Program-made: the position numbers and the translations under genes
NCBI GenBank assembly: GCA_964503595.1
Contig: CAZDAM010000001.1
Location: 1 to 64,000, forward strand
Direction: 5' to 3'
DNA from: CAZDAM01 sp964503595
GTDB lineage: Bacteria; Muiribacteriota; UBA6191
DNA length: 64,000 nt
Part shown: positions 1-8,665 of the stretch, piece by piece
Numbering within the stretch: the first letter of the stretch is position 1
Layout: each line of letters opens with the position of its first letter
The notes under the pieces: model-generated
What the model was told of the DNA's origin: nothing
What the model saw: the letters and a program-made list of their open reading frames with translations, nothing else
Databases searched by the model: none

Positions 1-1903
1 TTAGGATTTGGGTTCCACCCCTCAGGCTTTCCAGGGTATGGCAGTGAAGTTCCACCCCATCCATGATTTCGGCAATAGGGGTTGGACGCCAGTCATTGAT
101 ACCTGGAGCTGTGGGACCAAAGAAGACAATCCGGCCTTCAAAAGCTTCTTTCAAAGTCATTTCATTGGTTGGAAAGTTTAGCAGTGTCCCATGAAAGCGA
201 TCGCGGAAGATGACATCGGCCATACTGAAGTAGATATAGGACTGCTTTGGACCTTTAAATGTGATGCCAACTTTTCCATTAGATCCCATACGGATGATGT
301 GTGGGTTTAGGTCAAAATTTTGGAGGACAAAAACTTCCTTTACATAAGGTTCCAATTTTTGGGATTGTTCTAAAAATGCCTGTTTAATGCGGGTTCTTTC
401 TTCGTGAGTGAAAGCATGAAGAGGGTTTAGTCTATGGCCAATAGTGAACCATAGATTTTTGGCTAGCAGCTTCAGTAAAGGTTGTCCTGGGTCATTGGCA
501 AGAGGCTCGAGTTCAGCAGCTGTGCTACGGAAGTCTTCTTCAGAAGTGGCTTTTAAAATTGCGGATTGTGAGGATTGAGGAAGTTGTACGATCAATTCTT
601 CTAACAGAGGTTTGGGCATGATTGCCAATTGGGCATAGAAACCAGAGCCGGGTTCTTCTGTGATTTTATAGTCTCCAGCAGACCATAAAAATAGGTGCTG
701 GGGTAGAGCCTCATAGGTGGAAAGAAAGCGTAGAGATGCTTTTTTTGTAACTGTCCTAAGAATGTCTAGCTTTTCCTTATTGATATCGGGAGTATTTTCA
801 AATATGGAAATGATGGCTTGTCTTAGGGCATTTTTGCCCTGCTCGTTGAGATTTCGATAGGTTGGAGTGGCATCCATCGTGATTGTTTGGCCGTTAGCAG
901 AAAGTCGTGGGGGACGGATTCCTCCTTCAAGCATCATGTTGTAGCCTTCCAAACCAAGGCAAGCAAAAAGCATGTGCTGTTCTAAAGTTTGACCATTGTC
1001 GTGAATTTGGACGGGAAGAGCCGCGAGTAGTTCCATACTCCGTACAATGCCGTCCTTGTCGGGTCTTGCTGTAAAGTAGGCATTATGCCGGATATGCTGT
1101 CTCAAGCTGTCATAGCTGAACGTTCCACTCAAATAAGTTTTGGATAGAGCCTCAAGAACGGGTTTGTATTCAGGAATGGCTCTGATGTCGTATCGAATGG
1201 CACTTCGGGGAAAAGCTTCTAGCTGATCTGATTTTGGGCCGGGCTTCTTTTCTGTAAAGAGAATGGAGCCCGCGACGATCTGGTCACTGTATTTCTGAAA
1301 AGACCCTTCAAGCTTTTGATTGAAATCAACTTTGTCAATAAGTTCTGTGACAACCGTATGTTGTTCGGGAGGCAGTTTTTGATTGAGTGTGGCAAGAGTT
1401 TCTAATAAAGCCTGATCGCCTTTTTCAAAAAAGCCAACGTCAAAAACAATCCCACGAGCTCCACCCTCCTTCAGAATACGGTGGAGCATTTTGACGTAAG
1501 CGTCTCTTCTTAAAGGCCATTGATTGAGTTCGGTTAGAGTTTTTTCATCAATGGCGACAATCGCGATATCCTGACTGGCCATATTCTTCTGCATGAGCTC
1601 ATCATGCCGCCGGTTGTATTCAGGACTGAAAAGTTCAAATTGTTTTTCACCTATAGAGCGCTGTAAATCTTTGACTTCTTCTTCCCCCAGCTGCCCTCCG
1701 AAGCGCCAGCGGGTTTGCAGGTCGTAATAGCGGTTTTCAAACTGCTGAATGCCTTCCACGATTGGCCGGATGAATAGCGACAGCACTTTGGTGACAGGGT
1801 TGTTCAGCCTGAGGGTCAGGTTGAGGGCATAATCCACAAAAACCAGACTGAAAAGAATGAACAGGACTAGGGCGGGTACGGGAAGCCTGCGATGTTTTTT
1901 CAT
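1..1903 (-). CDS. CHASE2-domain sensor protein, 3' end cut by window edge
   Basis: The reading frame opens at the ATG at 1903 and runs off the left edge, giving 634 visible codons without a stop. An N-terminal hydrophobic helix (about residues 8-25) is followed by an extracytoplasmic region. Near residues 112-160 it has the CHASE2 pattern QDIAIVAIDEKT, then LRRDAYVKML and GIVFDVGFFEKGD. Near residue 600 it has the closing CHASE2 pattern FEGRIVFFGPTAPG followed by a D..PTP stretch. CHASE2 domains are periplasmic ligand sensors, usually joined after two or three further membrane helices to an adenylate/guanylate cyclase, kinase or GGDEF domain; that output part lies outside the window. Beyond the first 75 or so codons the DNA looks richer in A/T than its neighbours. 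No Shine-Dalgarno sequence precedes the ATG. Confidence 0.7.
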   Translation of the reverse strand, partial: MKKHRRLPVPALVLFILFSLVFVDYALNLTLRLNNPVTKVLSLFIRPIVEGIQQFENRYYDLQTRWRFGGQLGEEEVKDLQRSIGEKQFELFSPEYNRRHDELMQKNMASQDIAIVAIDEKTLTELNQWPLRRDAYVKMLHRILKEGGARGIVFDVGFFEKGDQALLETLATLNQKLPPEQHTVVTELIDKVDFNQKLEGSFQKYSDQIVAGSILFTEKKPGPKSDQLEAFPRSAIRYDIRAIPEYKPVLEALSKTYLSGTFSYDSLRQHIRHNAYFTARPDKDGIVRSMELLAALPVQIHDNGQTLEQHMLFACLGLEGYNMMLEGGIRPPRLSANGQTITMDATPTYRNLNEQGKNALRQAIISIFENTPDINKEKLDILRTVTKKASLRFLSTYEALPQHLFLWSAGDYKITEEPGSGFYAQLAIMPKPLLEELIVQLPQSSQSAILKATSEEDFRSTAAELEPLANDPGQPLLKLLAKNLWFTIGHRLNPLHAFTHEERTRIKQAFLEQSQKLEPYVKEVFVLQNFDLNPHIIRMGSNGKVGITFKGPKQSYIYFSMADVIFRDRFHGTLLNFPTNEMTLKEAFEGRIVFFGPTAPGINDWRPTPIAEIMDGVELHCHTLESLRGGTQIL

Positions 1904-1973
1904 GACAAGGGAGGAGTATAACCTTCCGGGGGGGCTTGCCGATAGGATCGGGAAGTGGAAAAGAAGGGTTCAC

Positions 1974-2498
1974 ATGCCAAAATTTGTTTTCGGATTCCTG
2001 TTTTTTGTTGGGGGACTATCGGCCTCCGAGCGCCGGGTACTGCCGGAGAGACCCCAGATGGATTTGTTTTCCCAGCAGTGGGAGGAGCATGAAAATGCCC
2101 TGCTACTGGAAAAGGAATCCGAACTTTTAAGTCTTCAAAGACTTGGAAGAGGAAGGATCCAGAAATTTCTGGACTGGTGGGAGCGCAAATATGAACTTGG
2201 CAGCGCAGAGAAAGAGCGGGTCTATGTTGGTCTGAGCCCGGAAGAACCGGAGCTTGCAGGTCGCTTTTGGGATGGCCTGGAACCTCAGGCCCAAAGAAAC
2301 CTGCGGCTGGCCTGGTATTCCAGACACAGCCGCGAGCTTCTGGCGGAAGTCAGGCTATTCATCGCCTCTGCCGCCACGGTCCCGATGCATTCCTTCGAAG
2401 AAGAAAAGCATCACGACAATGGTGACAAACACGCCGACAGCGAATCCAACCTTGAAAACCATCGAAGATCCCGTCTTAGGCGAACATATGCCCGATGA
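1974..2498 (+). CDS. Secreted protein of unknown function
   Basis: I place the start at the ATG at 1974 (MPKFVFGFLFFVGGLSA), which gives a Sec-type signal peptide; an in-frame upstream start would put about 39 unlikely residues in front of it. The 174-aa product is rich in charged and Trp residues, with a predicted helical stretch after the signal (about residues 35-110). The last 40 residues are low-complexity His/Asp/Arg and look unlike real protein; they lie opposite a possible small membrane-protein gene on the other strand (2355-2462). The gene converges on gapdh, with an overlap of about 20 bp. I do not recognise a family. Confidence 0.5.
   Translation: MPKFVFGFLFFVGGLSASERRVLPERPQMDLFSQQWEEHENALLLEKESELLSLQRLGRGRIQKFLDWWERKYELGSAEKERVYVGLSPEEPELAGRFWDGLEPQAQRNLRLAWYSRHSRELLAEVRLFIASAATVPMHSFEEEKHHDNGDKHADSESNLENHRRSRLRRTYAR
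2355..2462 (-). CDS. Possible 35-aa single-helix membrane protein
   Basis: Thirteen bases after the gapdh stop codon, an ATG at 2462 opens a 35-codon frame. It encodes a short basic start, one clear transmembrane helix (VGFAVGVFVTIVVMLFFFEG) and a charged Arg/Asp tail. A segment this hydrophobic with charged flanks is unusual for a chance frame. Only a weak GGGAT ribosome site is visible. It would be co-transcribed with gapdh and overlaps the dubious tail of the opposite-strand gene. It is too short to be SecG, which has two helices. Confidence 0.35.
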   Translation of the reverse strand: MVFKVGFAVGVFVTIVVMLFFFEGMHRDRGGRGDE

Positions 2499-3474
2499 GG
2501 TCCACAATGCGGGTGGAATAGCCCATTTCGTTATCGTACCAGCTTAAAACCTTGACCAGGTTTCCGCCCTGAACCATGGTGTTCCTGGCATCCACGGTAC
2601 TGGAGTTGGAGCAGCCGTTGAAGTCACCGGAAACCAGTTCCTCATGGCAGACTTCCAGAATGCCCTTGAGGTTTTCCCGGGAAGCCTTTTCCAGCAGTCT
2701 GTTGACCTCTTCAGCCGTAGTGGATTGCCTGGTCACAAAGCAGACATCCACCAGGGAGACATTAGGGGTAGGAACCCGAACGGCCATGCCGGTCAGTTTG
2801 CCCTTGAGATGAGGCAGAACTTCGGCAACGGCTTTGGCGGCACCGGTCTTGGTCGGAATCATGTTCAGGGCCGCGGCACGGGCACGGCGCAGGTCCGAGT
2901 GAGGCAGATCGAGGATTTTCTGATCATTGGTGTAGCTGTGAATCGTGGTCATCAGCCCGGATTCAATGCCGAATGCATCGTCCACGATTTTGGCAACCGG
3001 GGCCAGACAGTTTGTGGTGCAGCTGGCATTGGAAAGAACATGGTGCTCGTTCTTGTCATAGGCATCATGATTGACCCCCATGACAATCGTGATGTCCGGA
3101 TCCGCCAGTGGAGCGGAAACAATCACTTTCTTGGCTCCAGCATTCAGATGGGCGGCAACCTGTTCGCGATTCTTGAAGACCCCGGTCGATTCGATGACAA
3201 CATCAACACCAAGATCTTTCCAGGGCAGGGCCGAAGGGTCGCGCTGGGCGCTGACGCCGACTTTTTTGCCATTGACGATCAGGTGATCGCCTTCAAGGTT
3301 CACATCACCGGAAAAGCGACCATGAACACTGTCATATTTGAGCAGATGGGCCAGGGTTGCCGCATCCGTCAGATCGTTGATATGTACGATCTCGATGTTG
3401 GCGTTATTCTGGGCCTGGCGGAAAAAGCATCGGCCAATCCGACCGAATCCATTGATGGCAACTTTAATGCTCAT
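2476..3474 (-). CDS. gap: Glyceraldehyde-3-phosphate dehydrogenase, type I
   Basis: The 332-aa cytoplasmic enzyme oxidises glyceraldehyde-3-phosphate with NAD and phosphate to 1,3-bisphosphoglycerate in glycolysis, or the reverse. The sequence starts MSIKVAINGFGRIGR (Rossmann nucleotide loop), carries the active-site SNASCTTN with Cys152, the PTKTGAAKAV segment and the C-terminal WYDNEMGYS. Length is normal for the family. The start at 3474 is chosen because it begins the Rossmann fold and has GGGAGGA seven bases upstream; a longer frame exists upstream but runs through the promoter. A strong sigma70 promoter lies at 3524-3552. The gene is transcribed divergently from the secreted-protein gene at 3613. 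Confidence 0.97.
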   Translation of the reverse strand: MSIKVAINGFGRIGRCFFRQAQNNANIEIVHINDLTDAATLAHLLKYDSVHGRFSGDVNLEGDHLIVNGKKVGVSAQRDPSALPWKDLGVDVVIESTGVFKNREQVAAHLNAGAKKVIVSAPLADPDITIVMGVNHDAYDKNEHHVLSNASCTTNCLAPVAKIVDDAFGIESGLMTTIHSYTNDQKILDLPHSDLRRARAAALNMIPTKTGAAKAVAEVLPHLKGKLTGMAVRVPTPNVSLVDVCFVTRQSTTAEEVNRLLEKASRENLKGILEVCHEELVSGDFNGCSNSSTVDARNTMVQGGNLVKVLSWYDNEMGYSTRIVDLIGHMFA

Positions 3475-3523
3475 TGCATCCTCCCTGTCTGAAGGGGCGT
3501 ACCACAGCCTCCAATTCGTGCGC

Positions 3524-3552
3524 ATTATAGGTTGAGGGAGATTGAAATGCAA
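3524..3552 (-). promoter_or_regulatory. Sigma70-type promoter of gap
   Basis: On the minus strand TTGCAT and a perfect TATAAT are separated by 17 bp, about 50 bp upstream of the gap start codon. Spacing and -10 match the housekeeping consensus. Confidence 0.7.
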
Positions 3553-3565
3553 AGAGGGGGATGGC

Positions 3566-3593
3566 TTGACGGAGCTCAAAGAAGATGCATAAT
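3566..3593 (+). promoter_or_regulatory. Sigma70-type promoter of the 3613 gene
   Basis: TTGACG and CATAAT separated by 16 bp, ending 20 bp before the ATG at 3613. It lies back to back with the gap promoter, the two being only 13 bp apart, so the two may influence each other. Confidence 0.55.
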
Positions 3594-3612
3594 TTCTGCA
3601 TTGGAGGTTCTT

Positions 3613-4311
3613 ATGATGATTTTGATGCTTCGTGCCGTGGTTTTTCTGGGTCTGGTTCTCCCGCTGGCTGCCCAGTATGTAAGCTCCGGTGGCTATACCT
3701 TTGATGTGGATGTCAGAAATGCCCAGTTCAGGCCGGTTTATCAGGCTCGGGCAGCGGTCTGGGTTTCGGGAGCCACTGCCCGGGTTGAAGTCAAGGCTGA
3801 TGGATATCGGGATGGGCGTCAGACCGTATTCTTGCGGACGAACCAGAAACATTACCGGGTATCGGTGAGACTTGATGATCCTGTGGTTTTTTATAATGTG
3901 GCGAACCGGAAGGGGGAAAGGGTTTCTGCAAGAGTGGATGATGGACAGTTCATGTCCAGTGGGGCGGACTGGTATCGAGTGGAAGTTCAGCTGATGGAGG
4001 AAGGCTACACTCAGTTTGGCTGGGCGGATGTTCGGGTCAGAGTGAACGGGATTTCCGCTTTTGGGGAGAGAGTGCAGGTTCTGGGCTCCGGGCTCAACCG
4101 AAGGGTGATCGCCGAAGTTCGTCGTCGCGATCTGAGAAGTTTTTCAAACCGGATTGAAATCAGCTTTCCCAAAGATGCCAGTCTGGAATCTTCCCGTCGT
4201 GAACTGGTCCGTGAGCTTCAGTTCGGTCTTTTGCACGAAGAGGAAGATTTTGATACGGCCAAGGCCAGAGAGAAGCTGAACACCCTGGGAGTCGAACTTA
4301 ACCGGCAGTGA
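3613..4311 (+). CDS. Secreted beta-rich protein of unknown function
   Basis: The start at 3613 (MMILMLRAVVFLGLVLPLAA) has GGAGG six bases upstream and yields a signal peptide with likely cleavage after Ala-Gln; the mature part begins near QYVSSGGYTFDVDV. The 232-aa product alternates polar and hydrophobic residues in a way that suggests beta-sandwich structure (repeated V.V.. strands between residues 30 and 190), with a charged helical tail. No catalytic motif is visible and I do not recognise a family. A well-formed promoter precedes it; its end overlaps the end of the convergent fabF by 14 bp. Confidence 0.7.
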   Translation: MMILMLRAVVFLGLVLPLAAQYVSSGGYTFDVDVRNAQFRPVYQARAAVWVSGATARVEVKADGYRDGRQTVFLRTNQKHYRVSVRLDDPVVFYNVANRKGERVSARVDDGQFMSSGADWYRVEVQLMEEGYTQFGWADVRVRVNGISAFGERVQVLGSGLNRRVIAEVRRRDLRSFSNRIEISFPKDASLESSRRELVRELQFGLLHEEEDFDTAKAREKLNTLGVELNRQ

Positions 4312-5521
4312 AGATGACAGAGCAGTTATGGCCGCCAAATCCAAAGGAATTGGAGAGAATGGCATGACAGTTTTTCTCAAGTGGGGACGCCAGTACATGC
4401 AAAGGGATGTTGGCGTCCTTTTCTTTCAGATTGAAATTGGCATGAATGAAGCCTTCCTGAAGAGCCAGAATGGCGGCGATGGCTTCGATTCCTCCGGCAG
4501 CTCCCAGACAGTGGCCTAAAATGCTTTTTGTGCTTGAGACGGGAATGGAGGTGGCCAGGTTTCCGAATGTGGAACAGATGGCCTGGCTTTCCGCCAGATC
4601 TCCCTGCTCGGTTGAGGTTCCGTGAGCATTGATCCAGTCGATCTGATCCGGATTCAGGCGGCTTGCGGAAAGGGCCATCTTCATGGCCTGGGCGGCTCCC
4701 CGGCCTTCAGGGTGGGGGGAAGTAATGTGGTGGGCATCACAGTTCATGCCCCCTCCGGCCAGCCGGGCCAGAATTCGGGCTCCACGCTTTCTGGCGTGCT
4801 CTTCGGATTCCAGGATCAGAACTCCCGCACCCTCTCCCAGAACAAATCCGTGCCTGTCCCGATCAAAGGGGCGGGAAGCCGTGGCAGGGCTGTCGTTTTG
4901 GGTGGAGAGGGCCTTCATGGCGGAAAATCCGGAGATTCCTGAATTGTTGATGGCGGCCTCGGAGCCACCGGCAATGACAACATCACAAAGACCGCGCTCA
5001 ATCATGGATGCACCTTCCAGAAAGCAGTGGTTGGCTGTGGCACAGGCGGTGCTGATACTGAAATTGGGTCCTTCAAATCCGTATTCAATCGCAACCCATC
5101 CGGCCAGAAGGTTGGTGATACTCATGGGAATGAAGAAGGGGTTGACCCGCCGGGCTCCTTTTTCGTGGTAGCGAATGACATTGTCTTCAAAGACTTCAAT
5201 GCCCCCCATGCCGGATCCCAGAATCACGCCGACTCTATCCCTGGGTATGGCAGAGATTTGAGCCTGTTCGATGGCTTCTCTGGCCGCAGCATAGCCAAAA
5301 TGGATGTAGCGGGCAGTCTGGCGTGCTTTTTTGGCATCTCCAAGAGCCAGGACAGGATCGAAGTTCTTCACTTCCCCGGCAAATTTCACGGGAAGGTTTT
5401 CGGTCTGGATCCGTTCAATCGGTGCAATGCCGTTTTGTCCTTGCTTCAGGCCATCAAAGATTTCAGCAACACTGTTTCCAATCGGGCTTACCGCCCCCAT
5501 GCCGGTAATGACGATGCTCAT
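4298..5521 (-). CDS. fabF: Beta-ketoacyl-ACP synthase II
   Basis: Condensing enzyme of type II fatty acid synthesis, adding malonyl-ACP to an acyl-ACP in the cytoplasm. The 407-aa product carries the Cys-His-His triad: Cys160 in SISTACATANH, His300 in INAHGTSTEQGD and His337 in ILGHCLGAAGG. The FEDN and RRVNPFFIPM segments are typical of FabF. The start at 5521 (MSIVITGMGAVSPIG) matches the usual family start, although no strong ribosome site precedes it. Ten bases separate it from the stop of the upstream beta-helix gene, so the two are one operon and fabF may depend on translational coupling. No acpP or other fab gene is adjacent. Confidence 0.95.
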   Translation of the reverse strand: MSIVITGMGAVSPIGNSVAEIFDGLKQGQNGIAPIERIQTENLPVKFAGEVKNFDPVLALGDAKKARQTARYIHFGYAAAREAIEQAQISAIPRDRVGVILGSGMGGIEVFEDNVIRYHEKGARRVNPFFIPMSITNLLAGWVAIEYGFEGPNFSISTACATANHCFLEGASMIERGLCDVVIAGGSEAAINNSGISGFSAMKALSTQNDSPATASRPFDRDRHGFVLGEGAGVLILESEEHARKRGARILARLAGGGMNCDAHHITSPHPEGRGAAQAMKMALSASRLNPDQIDWINAHGTSTEQGDLAESQAICSTFGNLATSIPVSSTKSILGHCLGAAGGIEAIAAILALQEGFIHANFNLKEKDANIPLHVLASPLEKNCHAILSNSFGFGGHNCSVIFTAG

Positions 5522-5531
5522 GATCTGACTT

Positions 5532-6212
5532 TCAGCGCCGGGGCGCATTCATATTGGATTCTCTAAGAATAGTTTTCTCAAGGAAAACACCCTTGATCCC
5601 AATGGCGGGGAATACAAGGGAGCCGGGAGCCAGAATTGTACCTGGAGAGGTTACGGAATTGCAGCCAAGCTCGGTGCGATCTCCCAGGATAGCCCCGAAT
5701 TTTCTTAAGCCCGAGTCGATTTTCTGACCCTTGATGTTCAGAATGACATTTCCGGGAATGATCTTCAGGTTGGCCAGTTTGGTACCGGCGCCCAGATTGA
5801 CGTGATTGCCCAGAATGGAGTCTCCCACATAGGCGAAATGGCCGGCCTTGGCATCGTTCAGAAAGATGCTGTTCTTGACTTCTGTGGTGTGTCCGATGAC
5901 GCAATTGCGTCCGGCGATGACATTCCCTCTGAGGTAGGCTCCATGACGCACTTCTGTACCGGGTCCAATCCAGCAGGGTCCCTTGATGAAGGCTCCGGGC
6001 TCTACAACAGCCCCCGGACCGATATAGATACCTTCGCCTTCGATGAAGGCTCCGGGGCAGATTTTTCCTTCGATGACACGACCCTGAAGACGTTGGCAGA
6101 ATTCTTTTAGCGGTGCTCCGAGGACTTCCCACACCTGATTCTGGTTTTCAAACAGGTTTATCAGGGGAAAAGTGGATAAATCAAACAGTTTCTCGGCCTG
6201 GATTGTGGTCAT
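5532..6212 (-). CDS. Left-handed beta-helix acyltransferase-like protein (GlmU C-domain type)
   Basis: The 226-aa protein has many hexapeptide repeats ([LIV]-G-x4 style) from about residue 45 to 200, including IYIGPGAVVEPGAFIKGP, GNVIAGRNCVIGHTTEV and ILGDRTELGCNSV. The pattern GHTTEVKNSIFLNDAKAGHF resembles the acetyltransferase half of GlmU, but there is no N-terminal pyrophosphorylase domain. Stand-alone proteins of this kind are usually annotated as putative UDP-GlcNAc diphosphorylase or nucleotide-sugar acyltransferase. The start has GGGAG nine bases upstream. It is preceded at 6 bp by an unknown gene and followed at 10 bp by fabF, a probable three-gene operon. The substrate is not evident. 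Confidence 0.7.
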   Translation of the reverse strand: MTTIQAEKLFDLSTFPLINLFENQNQVWEVLGAPLKEFCQRLQGRVIEGKICPGAFIEGEGIYIGPGAVVEPGAFIKGPCWIGPGTEVRHGAYLRGNVIAGRNCVIGHTTEVKNSIFLNDAKAGHFAYVGDSILGNHVNLGAGTKLANLKIIPGNVILNIKGQKIDSGLRKFGAILGDRTELGCNSVTSPGTILAPGSLVFPAIGIKGVFLEKTILRESNMNAPRR

Positions 6213-6218
6213 GAAAGT

Positions 6219-7439
6219 TTACTCCCGTGTGCATTTCAGCGAAGAGATATTGTCGGTTTTTCCATGGAAATGGAAGACGCACCGCTTCTCCATAAAGAAA
6301 TCGACGTATTTTACGGTAACTTCATGGCGGTTGTAAGTGCATTCACGAAATGCTGAGGTCGAGAAGTCCATATCCATGATCCTTAAAAGGAAGGGATTTT
6401 CCGACATATTGCTTTCGAAAAGAGTTTTCTGAAAGCGCTTGAGATGCCCGATAATGAACTTTTTCTTGTCAGGGCAGAGGCTTTGGGCGGAGGGCCCTTC
6501 GAGCTTCAGGATATTGACATAATGAATCAGGACTTCATTCATCATGAGGGCAAAAAGCACGCACTGAAGGTAATGCCCTCCTTCTTCAAGCATCTGATCC
6601 GAGGCATTCTCTTTGTGGGGCAGCTCCAGAAGGGGATGAAATTCGTTTTTGAACTGCATGAAAATATTGCCCAGTTCTGCCTTGTAGTCGTGTTCGGCGG
6701 TTTCCCCTCCCTCCATCAGATAGATGAAGGCGTGAGCATAGTAGGCGTCCTTGAGTTTGCTGAGCTTGCGGAATTTGTTGGTATCAACACTACCTTCCCG
6801 CTTTCTTCTCAAGGAGCGGAAAAAACTGTTCCATTTATAGAAGGTGCGGTTGAAAACGCAAAGCTTCTGAAAGCTCTCTGGTTCCGAGTCGGATTTACGG
6901 GTTTGAACAGACATGTTGCCCTGAGTGTCCCGCTGAGAATCTTTCCATTCACGGGAGAAGGCCTCGGTCACCAGCTTGGCGATGGGTTTATCCGGAAAAT
7001 ACATCATGAATTCCTTGATGATGTGGCGGCGATAGGTACGGGTCCGGTTGGGGTCGATATCTCTGAGGAGCTCAAAGAAACCGGCGACAGAGGTTGTACT
7101 CAGAGACTGTTTCTCAAAAAGAGACAGACAGAGGATGGCTTCATCTGCATCCGAAAGCCTTTCTTCTCCGACCATCATCTCCCTCAGAATTTCAATGGCA
7201 CTCTGGTAGTCATCTTCGGTGTAAAATCTCAAAGAAGCCGGAGCTGTAGCGTCTGAAACATGTGATTCGGGTTGTGCCAGTGACAGTTCTTCCGCACCGC
7301 CAGCAGCGATCCACTCGGCAGGAACTAGATTGGACTGCAGACAAAAAACCGGCTGATGTCCGGGAAAAGCGTCGGGACTACTCGGGCGAACGATATTTTT
7401 ACTCGACCCCAGAAAGGTCACTATAAAGTTAGAATCCAT
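6219..7439 (-). CDS. Hypothetical protein, 406 aa
   Basis: No family recognised. The protein is mostly helical and soluble, without signal peptide or membrane segment. A Ser/Pro/Ala-rich stretch (about residues 15-70) precedes a helical region with many Phe, Tyr and Met residues. A short basic Arg/Lys stretch occurs near residues 215-225, and the C-terminus is again rich in aromatic residues. It is the first gene of the run towards fabF. There is no ribosome site before the ATG; instead TAGACT, a possible -10, ends seven bases upstream, compatible with a leaderless transcript. A function cannot be inferred. Confidence 0.6.
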   Translation of the reverse strand: MDSNFIVTFLGSSKNIVRPSSPDAFPGHQPVFCLQSNLVPAEWIAAGGAEELSLAQPESHVSDATAPASLRFYTEDDYQSAIEILREMMVGEERLSDADEAILCLSLFEKQSLSTTSVAGFFELLRDIDPNRTRTYRRHIIKEFMMYFPDKPIAKLVTEAFSREWKDSQRDTQGNMSVQTRKSDSEPESFQKLCVFNRTFYKWNSFFRSLRRKREGSVDTNKFRKLSKLKDAYYAHAFIYLMEGGETAEHDYKAELGNIFMQFKNEFHPLLELPHKENASDQMLEEGGHYLQCVLFALMMNEVLIHYVNILKLEGPSAQSLCPDKKKFIIGHLKRFQKTLFESNMSENPFLLRIMDMDFSTSAFRECTYNRHEVTVKYVDFFMEKRCVFHFHGKTDNISSLKCTRE

Positions 7440-7482
7440 ACAAAAAGTCTAGCAAACCAGCTCCGGAGTTGACGCGGGGAGG

Positions 7483-8076
7483 TCAGGAATTTGAATAATA
7501 ATTTTCAGGAAAGAGATTTCTTTCGATTCCTTCTATCAAAACATGGATGATTTTGATATGTAGCTCCTGAATCCGATCTGTTGTTGAGCCCGGCACACAA
7601 AGACGGATGTCGGCCTGAAGGGCCAGTTCTCCACCAGTGTATCCGCTCAGGCCGATCACAATCATTTCTTTCTGGCGGGCTGCTTCAACCGCTTTGAGGA
7701 TATTTCTGGAGTTTCCACTGGTGCTGATGGCTAAAAGGACATCACCTTTCTGGCCCATGGCTTCGACCATGCGGGAAAAAACGGACTCATAACCATAATC
7801 ATTGGCTACGCAGCTCAGGTGGGAAGGATCGCTTATCGCAAGGGCAGGCAGGGCCCGCCGGTCTTTACGATAGCGTCCGGTCAGCTCCTCGGCGAAATGC
7901 ATGGCATCACACATAGAGCCCCCATTTCCACAGGACAGGGCTTTCCCTCCATTCTGGTAACAGTTGGCAAGGGTTGCGACTGCCCGATCGACCTGAGTGA
8001 TCAGATCAGGCTGTTCGAGAAGGTTTTTGAGAGCCTCATGGGCTTCCAGAAAGCTGTCCCGTGATGAAAAATTCAC
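7483..8076 (-). CDS. gmhA: Phosphoheptose isomerase (SIS domain)
   Basis: Converts sedoheptulose-7-phosphate to D-glycero-D-manno-heptose-7-phosphate, the first step to the LPS inner-core heptose. The 197-aa product has the GmhA pattern SCGNGGSMCDAMHFAEELTG (residues about 48-67), the sugar-phosphate loop AISTSGNSRNILKA, and the C-terminal QELHIKIIHVLIEGIE; length is normal. Its ATG overlaps the stop of the upstream TPR-like secreted-protein gene by 4 bp (ATGA), so the two are co-translated. No other heptose gene (hldE, gmhB) is in the window. Confidence 0.9.
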   Translation of the reverse strand: MNFSSRDSFLEAHEALKNLLEQPDLITQVDRAVATLANCYQNGGKALSCGNGGSMCDAMHFAEELTGRYRKDRRALPALAISDPSHLSCVANDYGYESVFSRMVEAMGQKGDVLLAISTSGNSRNILKAVEAARQKEMIVIGLSGYTGGELALQADIRLCVPGSTTDRIQELHIKIIHVLIEGIERNLFPENYYSNS

Positions 8077-8567
8077 TGCCCGAATCCAATCGAAACCTTG
8101 CCGTCGCTTCCGGCAGGAGCAGGAGCAGGAGCGGAGCCTCCCTGCTGCATGCGCATTTTCATCATTTCCTGCTGACGCTTGAAAGCCGCCATTTTGGCAT
8201 CCTGAATATTTGGGTTGATTTCATCGGCTTTGATTTCAGCGTAAAGCTTGATGACATCGCGAAAAGCCTGGGAGCTTTCCACCAGACTTACATCAGTGCT
8301 GCCAATGCAGGATTCCAGGGTCTTGGTGGCTTCCTTCTTGTTTTCATTCAGAAGACTGATCGTGGCCAGGTTACGGCAGACCAATACCTTGAGTTCATCC
8401 TGAGTCAAGTTTTTGTCAGCCTGTTTGTAATATTTCTCGGCATTCTTGAAATCCTTGCCTTGGAAAAAATAATTTGCCATTTCCAGGTCGATAATTGCCT
8501 GTTTTTGAGCTTCCAGAGCCATCAATGGAGTTGCCAGGCTCAGGGCAACAAGAGTTTTTTTGAGCAT
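8073..8567 (-). CDS. Secreted TPR-like protein
   Basis: The start at 8567 (MLKKTLVALSLATPLMA) has GAAAGGA a few bases upstream and yields a clean signal peptide. The mature 145 or so residues are helical, with a TPR-like pair of helices (IDLEMANYFFQGKDFKNAEKYYKQ pattern, residues about 25-60). The tail is Gln/Met/Ala/Pro-rich, followed by GKVSIGFGQ. The protein is probably periplasmic and may act in protein-protein contacts. It is translationally coupled to gmhA, which is otherwise a cytoplasmic enzyme gene, so the pairing is hard to interpret functionally. Confidence 0.65.
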   Translation of the reverse strand: MLKKTLVALSLATPLMALEAQKQAIIDLEMANYFFQGKDFKNAEKYYKQADKNLTQDELKVLVCRNLATISLLNENKKEATKTLESCIGSTDVSLVESSQAFRDVIKLYAEIKADEINPNIQDAKMAAFKRQQEMMKMRMQQGGSAPAPAPAGSDGKVSIGFGQ

Positions 8568-8665
8568 GTTCATCCTTTCTTCCCGAACTAAAATACACCC
8601 GGCTGTATCAGGATTCCAAGTCTGTAGCATGTTTGCACACTGCGCTTTCGGGTTAAGATAGGCCC

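Noticed and set aside
2644..3492. Long plus-strand frame (282 codons) across gap
   Set aside because: It is antisense to a fully conserved GAPDH gene; the sense frame explains every conserved residue, and long antisense frames are common in this GC range.
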